64,000 bases of DNA from Thalassotalea sediminis. Its GTDB lineage: Bacteria > Pseudomonadota > Gammaproteobacteria > Enterobacterales > Alteromonadaceae. Under the pieces are notes generated by a model. That model saw nothing but the letters and a program-made list of their open reading frames with translations, searched no databases and was not told where the DNA came from. Location: the NCBI RefSeq assembly GCF_030295915.1, contig NZ_AP027361.1, positions 2,108,001-2,172,000 of the forward strand. Direction: 5' to 3'. This document shows positions 30,954 through 40,595 of this stretch, piece by piece. Positions within the stretch are counted from its first letter, which is position 1; each line of letters starts with the position of its first letter. Position numbers and translations under genes: made by a program.

Positions 30954-30964
30954 CTGGATTTTTT
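30935..30964. terminator. bidirectional terminator between the small secreted protein and the S9 peptidase
   Basis: A6-TCCAGCTAA / TTAGCTGGA-T6 is a perfect palindrome. The TAG stop of the upstream gene is inside it, and the convergent peptidase gene ends at 30983. Confidence 0.93.
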
Positions 30965-30982
30965 ACTACTAACCTCGCTTAT

Positions 30983-33526
30983 TTATAGCGTGTTTTCAAA
31001 CAACTTATAAATACGACGATACTCATTTAACCATGAACTTGGTTGCACAAAACCATGTGGTTCTACTGGGTAAATAGCGGTCTCAAAATCTTGCTTTTCT
31101 AATTCAATTAAACGCTGTACCAATCGAACAGTATCTTCAAAAAAGACATTATCATCAACCATTGGGGCATTAATTAATAATGGCTTTTCTAAGCCTTCTG
31201 CAAAGTAAATTGGTGAGCTACGCTCATACGCAATAGCATCGTCTTCAGGTGTATTTAAAATATTAGACGTATAACCATGATTGTAGTAAGCCCAGTCAGA
31301 CACTAACCTTAGCGCAGAGCCTGATTCAAATAAGTCAGGTTCTTTAAACATTGCCATTAATGTCAAAAAGCCACCATACGAACCACCATAGGTACCAATA
31401 CGTCGACGATCTACATTGGCATTTTCAATAAGCCATTCAACGCCATCGCGCATATCTTCAACCTCTGGTTTGCCCATATGACGATATATTGCTGTGCGCC
31501 AATCACGTCCATAACCTTTAGACGCACGGTAATCCATATCGATAACTACATATCCTTGTTGTACGAGCATGCTATGGAACATAAATTCACGAAAGTAGCC
31601 AGACCAACCTAAATGTGCGTTTTGTAAATAACCTGCACCATGCGAAAACATAACCGCTTTGTTTTTCTGTGTTGTTTTATCATAGTTTTTGGGTAAATAT
31701 ACGCGTGAATATACCGGTGCATCTTGATAAGACGAAGGAACAGCTACAACACTTGGAGCGACCCAAGGCATTGATAAAAACTGTTTTGATACCGTATGAG
31801 TAATTCGTTGGGCATTCGAACTTTCGCCAATGGTTTTAATGTACAATTCTGGAGGCATAGTCACTTCTGAGTGCTGAATTAAAAGCTTTTTACCATCAGG
31901 GCTTAACGCATAATCATTCATACCACCAAGTTCAGTTAAAGCAGTTAACTTGCCGGAATCAACGGCTACTTGGTAAATTTCATAAATACCAGGGTGTTTC
32001 TTATTTGCTTTAAAAATAAAGTGCTTATTATCTGCAGACAATGTAACGTTGCTGATTTCAAATTGACCTGCTGTTAACTTTTTGGCTTTACCTTTAAGAG
32101 GCTTAATATACAAATGTGAATAGCCACTCTCTTCTGATAAATAATAAAGTTTATTACCTAACCATCCAAACTCGTTAAATGCCCAGTTAATCCAAGCATC
32201 ATCATGCAAGCGATGTTGCGACACGAGCTTATTCTCAAGAAGATCTACGGTAGTTAACCATCGGTCTTTGTTATCCCATGCTTCTAATAAAATAGCGACT
32301 TTATCACCATTTTCATGCCATTTAATCGCACCACTTGTGCGCATTACGTGGATATTACGAGGCGATTTTTCACTTTGGTACTCTTTACCATCTCGTTGGT
32401 AGTTTTCTTTTTTAACGCTAGCAAGTACGTCTTCGTTAAAACCAGGGAGTGTTTCGTAATTTAAAGGGAATTGTTGGCCTGTCTTCAGATCTAGCAGAAA
32501 AATCTCTTCTTGATATTTACGGTTATTTGCAACACGAGATCTTACCTTTTTCGCCTCAATATCACCATTATCAGTAATATAGTTTGGCATTATATCCGTT
32601 GCGGCTCTGGCTGATTTGCTCGACGCAATACTTACAATAAGTTTATCACCCTTTGGTGATAACGACGCATGAACAATTCTTTTTCCATTACCTAAGTAGA
32701 ATTCTGACTTGGTTAACGTCTTATTCTGCGCCTTTAACTGTTCTTTCTGTTCTTTTCTTAACGCTTTATTTTTCTGCTGAAGAGCAATATAGTCAATTAA
32801 TTTACGCTGCTCTTGTGTTAAATAACTAGATGTTTTATCCGCTGAAGGCTTTGTAGATAAAACTAAGCTCGCTAACTCTCGAATAGTATTCGTTGTTAAG
32901 CTATGCTCAAAAAATTTATTTTTTACACGATAAGCAACGTTGCCATTATTTAAAAACATTGGAGAACGTTCAACCGCAGAGGTATAAGTCAACTGTTTAA
33001 CTTTTCCTGTTGCTAACGTTTTAACAAACACATTACCTTCAAAGATATATACTTCACGGCGCCCTGCTTTATCTTTAACGGCATATTTATCATTAGCAAC
33101 ATGAAGCTCAGCAAGTGAAACTTTACGACCATTTCCCTTTTCTAAAAGCGATTTGCGATATAAATCACGCAATGGGCTACCTTCTCGTTTTTGCTGATAA
33201 TAAATGGTTTGACTATCGTCACCCCAGTACCAACTTTCTGGGCTTCGCCCCATCCAATCAGGGTCTGACATAATTTGCTCTAAAGTGATTTCAATATCAC
33301 CGGATGCAAGCGTCTTTTGAGCAATTGTTTTTTTAGGTGTAACCTTTTGAACAACCGTAGATTGCGTTTCTTGATCAAACACTGGTTGCTCTATGTTTGT
33401 ATTTATTGGTTGCACTGTATTAACCGGTTCATTTAACACAGATTCAGCTGTTTGCTCTCCTGTTGTGGCAACACAGCCAAACAAAGCAACACTGACAGCG
33501 GCCATAAGTAAGGTATTATTTTTCAT
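30983..33526 (-). CDS. S9 family peptidase (prolyl oligopeptidase/DPP IV type), lipoprotein
   Basis: Serine exopeptidase of the prolyl-oligopeptidase clan, 847 residues. The signal peptide ends in a lipobox (VALFGC, Cys18). An eight-bladed-propeller-like N-terminal region (about 80-580) precedes the alpha/beta-hydrolase domain with the nucleophile in YGGSYGGFLTL, a catalytic Asp in APMVDDNVFF and His in EPHGF. Repetitive Thr/Glu/Val linker after the lipobox. Likely scavenges peptides at the cell surface or in the periplasm. Monocistronic. Confidence 0.93.
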   Translation of the reverse strand: MKNNTLLMAAVSVALFGCVATTGEQTAESVLNEPVNTVQPINTNIEQPVFDQETQSTVVQKVTPKKTIAQKTLASGDIEITLEQIMSDPDWMGRSPESWYWGDDSQTIYYQQKREGSPLRDLYRKSLLEKGNGRKVSLAELHVANDKYAVKDKAGRREVYIFEGNVFVKTLATGKVKQLTYTSAVERSPMFLNNGNVAYRVKNKFFEHSLTTNTIRELASLVLSTKPSADKTSSYLTQEQRKLIDYIALQQKNKALRKEQKEQLKAQNKTLTKSEFYLGNGKRIVHASLSPKGDKLIVSIASSKSARAATDIMPNYITDNGDIEAKKVRSRVANNRKYQEEIFLLDLKTGQQFPLNYETLPGFNEDVLASVKKENYQRDGKEYQSEKSPRNIHVMRTSGAIKWHENGDKVAILLEAWDNKDRWLTTVDLLENKLVSQHRLHDDAWINWAFNEFGWLGNKLYYLSEESGYSHLYIKPLKGKAKKLTAGQFEISNVTLSADNKHFIFKANKKHPGIYEIYQVAVDSGKLTALTELGGMNDYALSPDGKKLLIQHSEVTMPPELYIKTIGESSNAQRITHTVSKQFLSMPWVAPSVVAVPSSYQDAPVYSRVYLPKNYDKTTQKNKAVMFSHGAGYLQNAHLGWSGYFREFMFHSMLVQQGYVVIDMDYRASKGYGRDWRTAIYRHMGKPEVEDMRDGVEWLIENANVDRRRIGTYGGSYGGFLTLMAMFKEPDLFESGSALRLVSDWAYYNHGYTSNILNTPEDDAIAYERSSPIYFAEGLEKPLLINAPMVDDNVFFEDTVRLVQRLIELEKQDFETAIYPVEPHGFVQPSSWLNEYRRIYKLFENTL

Positions 33527-33677
33527 AGTTTATTCTTAATATTTAGTCGAAATAATGAAATTAGCGATGGCGCTAGTGTGACGTAAAAAGCAAACACTTG
33601 GCAACAAGAACAGGTTAACCTGTATAATTTTAACGCTGAATTATCTAGCATCACGGGGAAACAACCTCTCGTTAAAC

Positions 33678-33706
33678 TTACAAAGGCCATTAATTATTGC
33701 TATAAT
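33678..33706 (+). promoter_or_regulatory. predicted sigma-70 promoter of ygiQ
   Basis: TTACAA (33678-33683), 17-bp spacer, TATAAT (33701-33706), followed by a GC-rich CGCGCGCC discriminator. It leaves an untranslated leader of about 70 bases with a small hairpin GCCCAA/TTGGGC before the ygiQ ATG. Confidence 0.65.
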
Positions 33707-33783
33707 CGCGCGCCCAACCCTTAATTGGGCTTACGGTTTGTACTTATTCGATATAAGCGTTTTCATCAGCTATAGGCAATACA

Positions 33784-36021
33784 ATGATCCCATTACCTAA
33801 AACCACTTTGTTTGATTATCCAAAATACTGGGCAGAGTGTTATGGCACATCAACATTTCTTCCGACAAGTAAACAGGAAATGGATGACCTAGGCTGGGAC
33901 AGTTGCGATATTATATTGGTGACGGGCGATGCTTACGTTGATCATCCTAGCTTTGGCATGGCTGTAATTGGCAGAATGCTAGAAGCGCAAGGTTTTCGCG
34001 TTGGAATAATTGCGCAACCTGATTGGCAATCTAAAGATGCCTTTATGTCCCTTGGCAAACCTAACCTATATTTCGGTGTTACCGCAGGCAATATGGATTC
34101 AATGATCAATCGTTATACCGCAGAAAAACGATTACGCCATGATGATGCATACACGCCGAATAATGAGGGAGGTAAACGCCCCGATAGAGCGGTATTAGTT
34201 TACTCACAGCGATGTAAAGAAGCCTTTAAAGACGTTCCTGTTATTATCGGCGGAATTGAAGCAAGTTTACGTCGAATTGCCCACTACGATTATTGGTCTG
34301 AAAAAGTACGTCGCTCGGTATTATTTGACGCTAAAGCAGACCTGTTAGTATATGGAAACGCCGAACGCCCATTAGTTGAATTAAGTCATCGCATAGCACA
34401 AGGTGAAGCTATTGAGACGCTGACCGACATTAGAGGTACAGCATTTTTAACCAAGCAAGCACTACCTGGATGGCATGGTATTGATTCACGGGCAATAGAT
34501 AAACCGGGAAAAATCGATCCAATAGCAAGCCCATACCAAGAAATTAATCAAACTAACTGCGCCACAGAAAAAGAAAAATCGGTTGACGAAAATTCAGACA
34601 CGCAAGTGGTAAATATTGTTGAATTTAAAAGCGATAAGCACAAAAACAAGAGTTGGAAAAATAAAACAAAACCTTGGTTGACAACTTATATTAACCTGCC
34701 AACTTATGAGCAAGTAAAAGACAATAAAATGCTTTATGCGCATGCCTCACGCATTTTTCATCAAGAAGTTAATCCAGGTTCAGCTAAACCGCTTGTACAA
34801 CGTCACGGTGATAGAATAATTTGGCTAAACCCGCCAGCGTACCCGCTAAGTGAGTCTGAAATGGATGGCGTGTTTGGTTTGCCTTATCAACGTATACCTC
34901 ACCCTAAGTACGGCAAAGCAAAAATCCCAGCCTATGATATGATCAAAACATCGGTCAATATTATGCGTGGGTGTTTTGGTGGCTGTACTTTCTGTTCTAT
35001 TACTGAGCATGAAGGCAGGATCATTCAGTCTCGTTCAGAACAATCTATTCTTGATGAAATAGAAGATATTAAAGCAAAAGTACCTGGTTTTACTGGTGTT
35101 ATATCAGACTTAGGTGGTCCAACGGCAAACATGTATAAGCTGCGCTGTAAAAGCCCTAAGGCTGAGGCAACATGTAGAAAACCTAGTTGTGTTTGGCCAA
35201 CTATTTGTGGCCATTTAGATACAGATCATACTCCTACGATAAACCTATACCGTAAAGCACGTAAAGTAAAAGGCATTAAAAAAGTACTTATTGCATCTGG
35301 TGTTAGGTACGATTTGGCAGTTGAAGATCCTGATTACGTAAAAGAATTGGCCGAACATCATGTTGGAGGTTATCTTAAAATTGCGCCTGAGCATACTGAG
35401 GACGGCCCATTAAACAAAATGATGAAGCCTGGAATGGGGAGTTATCATGCCTTCAAAACGTTATTTGATAAATATTCAAAAGCTGCAGGCAAAAAACAGT
35501 ATCTCATTCCATATTTTATCTCAGCCCACCCTGGCACCACAGATTTGGATATGGTCAATTTAGCCCTATGGCTCAAAGAAAATGACTTTAAATTAGATCA
35601 AGTGCAAAACTTTTATCCTTCTCCGTTAGCCAACGCTACAACCTTGTATCATACAGAAATAGACTCGTTAAGAAATGTTAAAAAAACGAGCGACTCTGTT
35701 GTTGTACCTAAAGGCGGTCGTCAACGCCGGCTACATAAAGCCATTTTACGTTACCATGATCCAAATAACTGGCCGATAATTCGTGAAGCTCTAACAAAAA
35801 TGGGCTTAGCGCGAAAACTTATTGGTACAAAGCCTGGTTGTTTAGTGCCGCCTGAAGGTCGCCAAGAAGGCAATTATCAACATTATAAAAAATCTGGCAA
35901 AGGTAAAAATAATGCCCATGGCTTTAAAAAAGGTGAAGGTATCAATAAACGTAGTGGCATTAAAAAAGGAAAACAAGGATTAACCCGTTTTAGTGATAAT
36001 CAGTTTACAAAAAGAAAATAA
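33784..36021 (+). CDS. YgiQ family radical SAM protein
   Basis: 745 residues: an N-terminal YgiQ domain ([37 protein letters not shown]) and a radical SAM core whose iron-sulfur cluster cysteines are in [18 protein letters not shown] near 395-410. A further Cys-rich stretch ([15 protein letters not shown]) is conserved in the family. The last 50 residues are Lys/Gly/Asn-rich and look disordered. The reaction catalysed is unknown. Monocistronic, with a strong predicted promoter upstream. Confidence 0.9.
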   Translation: MIPLPKTTLFDYPKYWAECYGTSTFLPTSKQEMDDLGWDSCDIILVTGDAYVDHPSFGMAVIGRMLEAQGFRVGIIAQPDWQSKDAFMSLGKPNLYFGVTAGNMDSMINRYTAEKRLRHDDAYTPNNEGGKRPDRAVLVYSQRCKEAFKDVPVIIGGIEASLRRIAHYDYWSEKVRRSVLFDAKADLLVYGNAERPLVELSHRIAQGEAIETLTDIRGTAFLTKQALPGWHGIDSRAIDKPGKIDPIASPYQEINQTNCATEKEKSVDENSDTQVVNIVEFKSDKHKNKSWKNKTKPWLTTYINLPTYEQVKDNKMLYAHASRIFHQEVNPGSAKPLVQRHGDRIIWLNPPAYPLSESEMDGVFGLPYQRIPHPKYGKAKIPAYDMIKTSVNIMRGCFGGCTFCSITEHEGRIIQSRSEQSILDEIEDIKAKVPGFTGVISDLGGPTANMYKLRCKSPKAEATCRKPSCVWPTICGHLDTDHTPTINLYRKARKVKGIKKVLIASGVRYDLAVEDPDYVKELAEHHVGGYLKIAPEHTEDGPLNKMMKPGMGSYHAFKTLFDKYSKAAGKKQYLIPYFISAHPGTTDLDMVNLALWLKENDFKLDQVQNFYPSPLANATTLYHTEIDSLRNVKKTSDSVVVPKGGRQRRLHKAILRYHDPNNWPIIREALTKMGLARKLIGTKPGCLVPPEGRQEGNYQHYKKSGKGKNNAHGFKKGEGINKRSGIKKGKQGLTRFSDNQFTKRK

Positions 36022-36143
36022 CATGCCAAAAGCGGCGCTATTACGCATAGTTATGGATAGCGCTACAAAAAATAACAGATTAGCTTTTTCATGAGTCGTG
36101 TTTATAATGCTGATGAGACTTCATTTGCCTACAGGGATTTTAG

Positions 36144-37022
36144 ATGCGTATTTTACTTTTATTCGGAGTAATATTGTTAACTGGGTGTGTATCTATGGCG
36201 GAAAACACGCCAATACCGAGTCAGCCTAATTTAAAAGTTTCAATAAGTAGCGATATTCCTAAGTCGATCCCATCTGACGCTAAATTCATTCCAAATACTC
36301 ATTTTGCAATGATCTTCGCTGACAGCGCAGCGACAATGCTTATGCCAGTTCCTTTTATTGGTACCGCCATCGAAAGCGAAATTAAAACCCAAAAAAGTAA
36401 TTCATATGAACAACATTATGCCAGTATAGATATCATGCAACATGCAAAAAAAGCACTGTCGCAAAGTAACTTTTATACTTCAACACCATCTTCCATGCAA
36501 TTGTACCCTATAGCATATATTCAGGAATGTATTGATGATGTTTTTCGTATTACTTTGGCATTTCACCTTGAATCAAAAACAAAAACAAAAACAAAAACTT
36601 GGCAAGGACGATATCTCTATCACGTTCCCTTCAAAATACCAGCCGATGACATTGAAAAGCCGACTGAAGAAGAATTATCGATATTAACGAATGAAATTGA
36701 AAAAGGTTTCTCAATACTTACAGGTCTTATAGAGCGAGATATTACTGACTCGTTAAAATCAACCAATCAACTTGTTGATTTTGGCAGTTTATATATTTAT
36801 GGGAGCCGTTTAGGTGGTATTGCCTCTCCTTACATGATGCATTTACCTGATGGACAATTAATTGAGGAAGGTCAAGATTACGTTATTTTTCGCCACAGCG
36901 GTGATATGACGGTTGCTGGCACAGCTGGCGCACTACTATTTGGTGTTCATTATTTCAAGAAAGACCAATTACACACGTTAGAGATTTCAACAGAAAATAC
37001 GCCAACACAAACGACAAACTAA
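36144..37022 (+). CDS. hypothetical lipoprotein
   Basis: 292 residues with a lipobox signal peptide (GVILLTGCVS, Cys15). The middle carries a short low-complexity KTKTKTKT stretch encoded by four copies of AAAAAC (36575-36598). The C-terminal part has Gly/Ala-rich sequence (TVAGTAGALLFGVHYF) that might be membrane-associated. I do not recognise the family. The CPBP protease gene begins within 20 bases, so the two are likely co-transcribed and may act together at the membrane. Confidence 0.7.
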   Translation: MRILLLFGVILLTGCVSMAENTPIPSQPNLKVSISSDIPKSIPSDAKFIPNTHFAMIFADSAATMLMPVPFIGTAIESEIKTQKSNSYEQHYASIDIMQHAKKALSQSNFYTSTPSSMQLYPIAYIQECIDDVFRITLAFHLESKTKTKTKTWQGRYLYHVPFKIPADDIEKPTEEELSILTNEIEKGFSILTGLIERDITDSLKSTNQLVDFGSLYIYGSRLGGIASPYMMHLPDGQLIEEGQDYVIFRHSGDMTVAGTAGALLFGVHYFKKDQLHTLEISTENTPTQTTN

Positions 37023-37038
37023 TAGAGTGTTTCGCGAT

Positions 37039-37770
37039 ATGACAAAGTTAGATAATACATTGACAATGTTACCCTATAATTCTCCGCCTACGGTACTGTC
37101 ATTAAAACGATGGGGAGTACTATGTTTAAGTGTATTGCTTTCTGTTGCAATATTGATGGGCGCCAACCTGGTCATAAAACTGCCATTAATTGACAAATTT
37201 GCCATCGTTATTTTTACAGTTTTACCAATTTGCACATTGATATGGCTTACACCAGATAGTGCTAAATCGTTGTTTAGAAAAATTAATCGGCATGCAATTG
37301 CGCAAATGTTTGGCTACGGACTACTTGTATTTGCCATATCAATTTTATCTTCATATTTAATGTTACAAGTTTTAGATACTGTACCAAATCAAACTGTAAA
37401 TAAGCTAGCAGAGTTGGCTACAATAGATAAAGCACTCTTTTTTCTGTTTTCAATTCCTCAATTGTTTGGCGAGGAAGTCATTACGATAATTCCACTCATT
37501 GCTATATTTTATTTTTTAAATCAACATGTTAAGTGGCCAAGATCTACTTCACTTTTTAGTGCTTGGGTTATTTCAAGTGTCTGGTTTGCACTGATCCATT
37601 TGCCAACTTACCAATGGCATTTAGTACAGGTATTGTTTGGCGTAGGCTTTGCGAGGGTTATGCTTACTTTTATTTATTTACGAACTAAAAACTTATGGGT
37701 ATCAGCCGGTGCACACATTATTAATGACTGGTTGATGTTTTCACTATCGATTCTATTGACCGCAAAATAA
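37039..37770 (+). CDS. CPBP family intramembrane metalloprotease
   Basis: Multi-pass membrane protein of the CAAX protease/bacteriocin-processing family. The three motifs are visible: FGEEVITIIPL (paired Glu), SSVWFALIHLPTYQW (His) and GAHIINDWLM near the C-terminus. About six hydrophobic segments. I favour the ATG at 37039; an in-frame GTG at 37027 would add four residues. Follows the lipoprotein gene with almost no gap. Members act as proteases on prenylated or membrane proteins, or in bacteriocin immunity; no substrate is evident here. Confidence 0.82.
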   Translation: MTKLDNTLTMLPYNSPPTVLSLKRWGVLCLSVLLSVAILMGANLVIKLPLIDKFAIVIFTVLPICTLIWLTPDSAKSLFRKINRHAIAQMFGYGLLVFAISILSSYLMLQVLDTVPNQTVNKLAELATIDKALFFLFSIPQLFGEEVITIIPLIAIFYFLNQHVKWPRSTSLFSAWVISSVWFALIHLPTYQWHLVQVLFGVGFARVMLTFIYLRTKNLWVSAGAHIINDWLMFSLSILLTAK

Positions 37771-38249
37771 GTACCTTCATTTTACGCTTGCGCTAACTTG
37801 CAATTAACTTCCCATATAATTTCCTGTTAATTGAGATTAACATATTCGAACACTGTTATACTGTATAATCGCGGACAATTTTTATTACTTCAATCAGCGC
37901 GTTATAAGTCAGTTATTTTAGTCGCTAATAATATTACGCAGCAAAAAACCGCTACTTAAAACGTTTCACAATAATTTTACAATATAAATACATTATAAAA
38001 TTTACCCAATAAATTCATACCTTTAAACAACACAATAATAAAAAATAATATTACAGAACGACATTCAATTGATATTACGATCAAAACACCTACAGTAAAA
38101 CAGGCTCACGCAATGAGAAATGCAGGAGAAGCTTTGTCTGATAGGGCTGAAGGAGTTATCGATGCTTGGTTGACCCATCGCAAAAGAAATCAATTCTTAT
38201 ATAAGATAATTATTAAGAGAGCAAGCTCCCTTTTTACGAGGACTGCATT
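37771..38249. other. 479-bp region with a partial duplicate of the ybiT 5' end
   Basis: The first 90 bp are AT-rich with no signal. 37861-37943 is a diverged copy of the ybiT promoter, leader and first 11 codons (see the repeat entry). Beyond it the sequence is AT-rich (about 38000-38050), then becomes more even in composition and open in one frame up to the second CPBP gene, where a possible small gene lies at 38113-38253. Confidence 0.7.
37861..37943 (+). repeat. diverged upstream copy of the ybiT promoter and start region
   Basis: Aligns base for base with 38906-38989 apart from scattered substitutions and small indels: the same TGTATAATCGCG, ATTACTTCAATCA/TTACTTCAATCA, and GTTATTTTAGTCGC followed by AATAATATTACGCAGCAA versus AATAACATTACGCAGCAA. 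Differences within the codons for VANN are synonymous. After CAGCAA homology stops and the frame closes four codons later (TAA). The copy's ribosome binding site has decayed (ATAAG instead of AGGAG). Confidence 0.85.
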
Positions 38250-38253
38250 GTGA
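38113..38253 (+). CDS. possible small protein coupled to the second CPBP gene
   Basis: 46 residues from ATG 38113 (or 39 from TTG 38134, which has AGGAG upstream), ending in a TGA that overlaps the GTG start of the CPBP gene. The product is basic (AWLTHRKRNQFLYKIIIKRA) without similarity that I recognise. The frame is open about 110 bp further upstream without a start. It may instead be untranslated leader or a remnant. Confidence 0.3.
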   Translation: MRNAGEALSDRAEGVIDAWLTHRKRNQFLYKIIIKRASSLFTRTAL

Positions 38254-38861
38254 AAATTATCAATACCTTACTTTGCTTGTTGGCAATTGTTCTCTTTCCC
38301 ATGATCGCGATTGTCCTACTTCCCAATGAACTAAGTATATCAAATAGCACAAATGATATTCTAATAAGTGTTTTTATGGCCATAGGTGCTTGGCTTTACT
38401 ATCTTTATGATGAATCAATACAAAAACCACAGATATCAAAAACATTAACCAAAGACATCATTTTATGTTTTTTACTTATATTTCTTATAGATAAAATACT
38501 CTTCTGGTTTTTCGGGGAACCCTTTACACAAGTAAATAAAATCAATAACAATCAGCATGTTATTATCTTTTTATCGATAGTTATTGTCAGTCCTATTACC
38601 GAAGAACTTTGCTTTAGGTGGTTATTATTAAAACAACTATTTACCCATCATTCTTTTATTTCTTCCAGCGTGTTGTCAACTGGACTGTGGACAATTATGC
38701 ATTATCAAAGTAATGCGACACCATTCTATTATGTAGCGCTGTTTATAAGCGGTATCATATTTTGTGTATTTGTTAAGAAAAAAAATGGCTTAATCACAGT
38801 TATGATTGTGCACGCACTGTTAAATCTTCACTATTATCTAACATCACTTATCAACTGGTAA
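38250..38861 (+). CDS. CPBP family intramembrane metalloprotease (second copy)
   Basis: 203 residues with about six hydrophobic segments; conserved motifs SPITEELCFRWLLL (Glu-Glu-x3-Arg), TGLWTIMHYQSN (His) and MIVHALLNLHYY (His/Asn). Starts with GTG at 38250 after a GAGG site. Not closely similar to the first CPBP protein at 37039, so not a recent tandem duplicate. It lies exactly between the two copies of the ybiT 5' region, which suggests that it arrived as an insertion in front of ybiT. Confidence 0.82.
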   Translation: MKIINTLLCLLAIVLFPMIAIVLLPNELSISNSTNDILISVFMAIGAWLYYLYDESIQKPQISKTLTKDIILCFLLIFLIDKILFWFFGEPFTQVNKINNNQHVIIFLSIVIVSPITEELCFRWLLLKQLFTHHSFISSSVLSTGLWTIMHYQSNATPFYYVALFISGIIFCVFVKKKNGLITVMIVHALLNLHYYLTSLINW

Positions 38862-38886
38862 AATAACACATTGTTGGATTAATAAT

Positions 38887-38914
38887 TTCACCTACTAATT
38901 AGTTGCTGTATAAT
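38887..38914 (+). promoter_or_regulatory. predicted ybiT promoter
   Basis: TTCACC (38887-38892), 16-bp spacer, TATAAT (38909-38914), then a GC-rich CGCGCGC discriminator. The -10 and discriminator are retained in the upstream duplicate at 37864. Confidence 0.55.
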
Positions 38915-38989
38915 CGCGCGCAATTTCTTTACTTCAATCAAGCTCGTTAGGAGTCTGTTATTTTAGTCGCCAATAACATTACGCAGCAA
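38906..38989 (+). repeat. native copy of the ybiT 5' region (partner of 37861-37943)
   Basis: Second member of the 83/84-bp direct repeat, containing the -10 box, leader, AGGAG ribosome binding site and first codons of ybiT. The two copies are 1045 bp apart and bracket the second CPBP gene. Confidence 0.85.
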
Positions 38990-40549
38990 TTCGCTGCAAA
39001 ACCCTTATTCGAAAATATCTCACAAAAGTTTGGCAATGGTAACCGCTATGGTCTTATCGGGGCAAACGGATGTGGTAAATCAACCTTTATGAAAATACTT
39101 GGTGGTGATTTAGAGCCAACTAGCGGCAATGTTAGCCTTGATCAAAATGACCGTATAGGTAAATTACGACAAGATCAATTTGGTTTTGAAGAATATTCCG
39201 TTGTTGATACTGTCATTTTCGGACATACCGAGTTGTGGCAAGTAAAAGAAGAACGTGATCGTATCTATGCTTTACCTGAAATGAGTGAAGAAGATGGTAT
39301 GCGCGTTGGTGATCTTGAGTCATTGTATGCTGAAATGGATGGTTATAGCGCTGAAAGTCGCGCCGGTGAATTACTGCTAGGTGTTGGTATTCCTGTTGAC
39401 CAACACTATGGAAAAATGAGTGAAGTAGCGCCGGGTTGGAAATTACGGGTACTTCTCGCACAAGCACTGTTCTCAGACCCAGATATTCTGTTACTTGATG
39501 AACCTACCAATAACTTAGACATTCACACAATCCAATGGTTAGAAGATACGTTAAACGAACGTGATTCAACCATGATCATTATTTCGCATGATCGCCACTT
39601 TTTAAACTCAGTTTGTACACACATGGCTGATTTAGATTACGGTGAGTTGCGTGTTTATCCTGGGAATTACGATGAATACATGCTTGCTGCAACGCAAGCT
39701 CGTGCACGTTTACTTGCTGATAATGCGAAAAAACAAGCGCAAATCTCTGACTTGAAAGCCTTTGTCGCGCGATTTTCAGCTAATGCATCTAAAGCGAAAC
39801 AAGCAACATCACGCGCTAAACAGATTGATAAGATTCAATTAGATGAAGTGAAAGCTTCAAGCCGGGTAAACCCATTTATTCGCTTTGAACAAGAAAAGAA
39901 ACTGTTTCGTAATGTATTAGAAATTGAAAATTTAAACAAAAGTTTTGACGATAACCATGTTTTAAAGAACATTAACTTAATGGCAGAAGTGGGTGAACGC
40001 ATTGCTGTGATTGGTGAAAATGGTGTTGGTAAAACGACCTTTTTGCGTACGTTAATGAACGAACTTGAACCCGATAGTGGTGAAGTAAAATGGTCAGAAA
40101 ACCATAACATTGGTTACTACGCACAAGATCATGCACATGAATTTGAACAAGACATGAATTTATTTGATTGGATGAGCCAATGGCGTAAAGAAGGCGATGA
40201 TGAGCAATCAATTCGTGGTGCATTAGGCCGTATGTTATTTTCAGCTGACGATATTAAAAAGTCAGTCAAAGTATTATCTGGTGGTGAACAAGGTAGAATG
40301 CTGTTTGGTAAGTTAATGATGCAAAATCCAAACATTCTCGTCATGGACGAACCAACAAACCATTTAGATATGGAGTCTATTGAATCATTAAATATGGCAT
40401 TAGAACAATTTGAAGGCTCGCTCATATTTGTTTCTCATGACCGAGAGTTTGTTTCTAGCCTCGCAACGCGTATCATTGAAATTAAAGAAAATGGTATTGT
40501 TGATTTTGCGGGTGGATATGACGAATATTTGGCAAGTCAAACAAGCTAA
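38960..40549 (+). CDS. ybiT: ABC-F family ATPase YbiT, apparent ATT start
   Basis: Ribosome-associated ABC-F protein with two ATPase cassettes; related proteins modulate translation at the ribosomal exit site. From the ATT at 38960 the protein is 529 residues: [20 protein letters not shown] lines up with the E. coli YbiT N-terminus, Walker A is GANGCGKST (39059-39085), signature APGWKLR, Walker [13 protein letters not shown], then a linker and a second cassette with [17 protein letters not shown] and [11 protein letters not shown]. The first ATG in frame (39089) lies after Walker A and cannot be the start. AGGAG sits 6 bases before ATT; no ATG, GTG, TTG or CTG is in frame there. Confidence 0.93.
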   Translation: MLVANNITQQFAAKPLFENISQKFGNGNRYGLIGANGCGKSTFMKILGGDLEPTSGNVSLDQNDRIGKLRQDQFGFEEYSVVDTVIFGHTELWQVKEERDRIYALPEMSEEDGMRVGDLESLYAEMDGYSAESRAGELLLGVGIPVDQHYGKMSEVAPGWKLRVLLAQALFSDPDILLLDEPTNNLDIHTIQWLEDTLNERDSTMIIISHDRHFLNSVCTHMADLDYGELRVYPGNYDEYMLAATQARARLLADNAKKQAQISDLKAFVARFSANASKAKQATSRAKQIDKIQLDEVKASSRVNPFIRFEQEKKLFRNVLEIENLNKSFDDNHVLKNINLMAEVGERIAVIGENGVGKTTFLRTLMNELEPDSGEVKWSENHNIGYYAQDHAHEFEQDMNLFDWMSQWRKEGDDEQSIRGALGRMLFSADDIKKSVKVLSGGEQGRMLFGKLMMQNPNILVMDEPTNHLDMESIESLNMALEQFEGSLIFVSHDREFVSSLATRIIEIKENGIVDFAGGYDEYLASQTS

Positions 40550-40555
40550 CGCGAA

Positions 40556-40595
40556 ACATTAAGTGCCCTTTAAAACATATAGGGGCACTTAATGT
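40556..40595. terminator. hairpin between convergent ybiT and solute-binding protein genes
   Basis: ACATTAAGTGCCC (40556-40568) pairs perfectly with GGGCACTTAATGT (40583-40595) over a 14-base loop. It includes the stop codon of the facing gene. No T-run follows, so it is a likely transcript end for both but not a canonical terminator. Confidence 0.55.

Noticed and set aside
39089..40549. ybiT starting at the ATG at 39089
   Set aside because: This would cut off Walker A and 43 conserved N-terminal residues.
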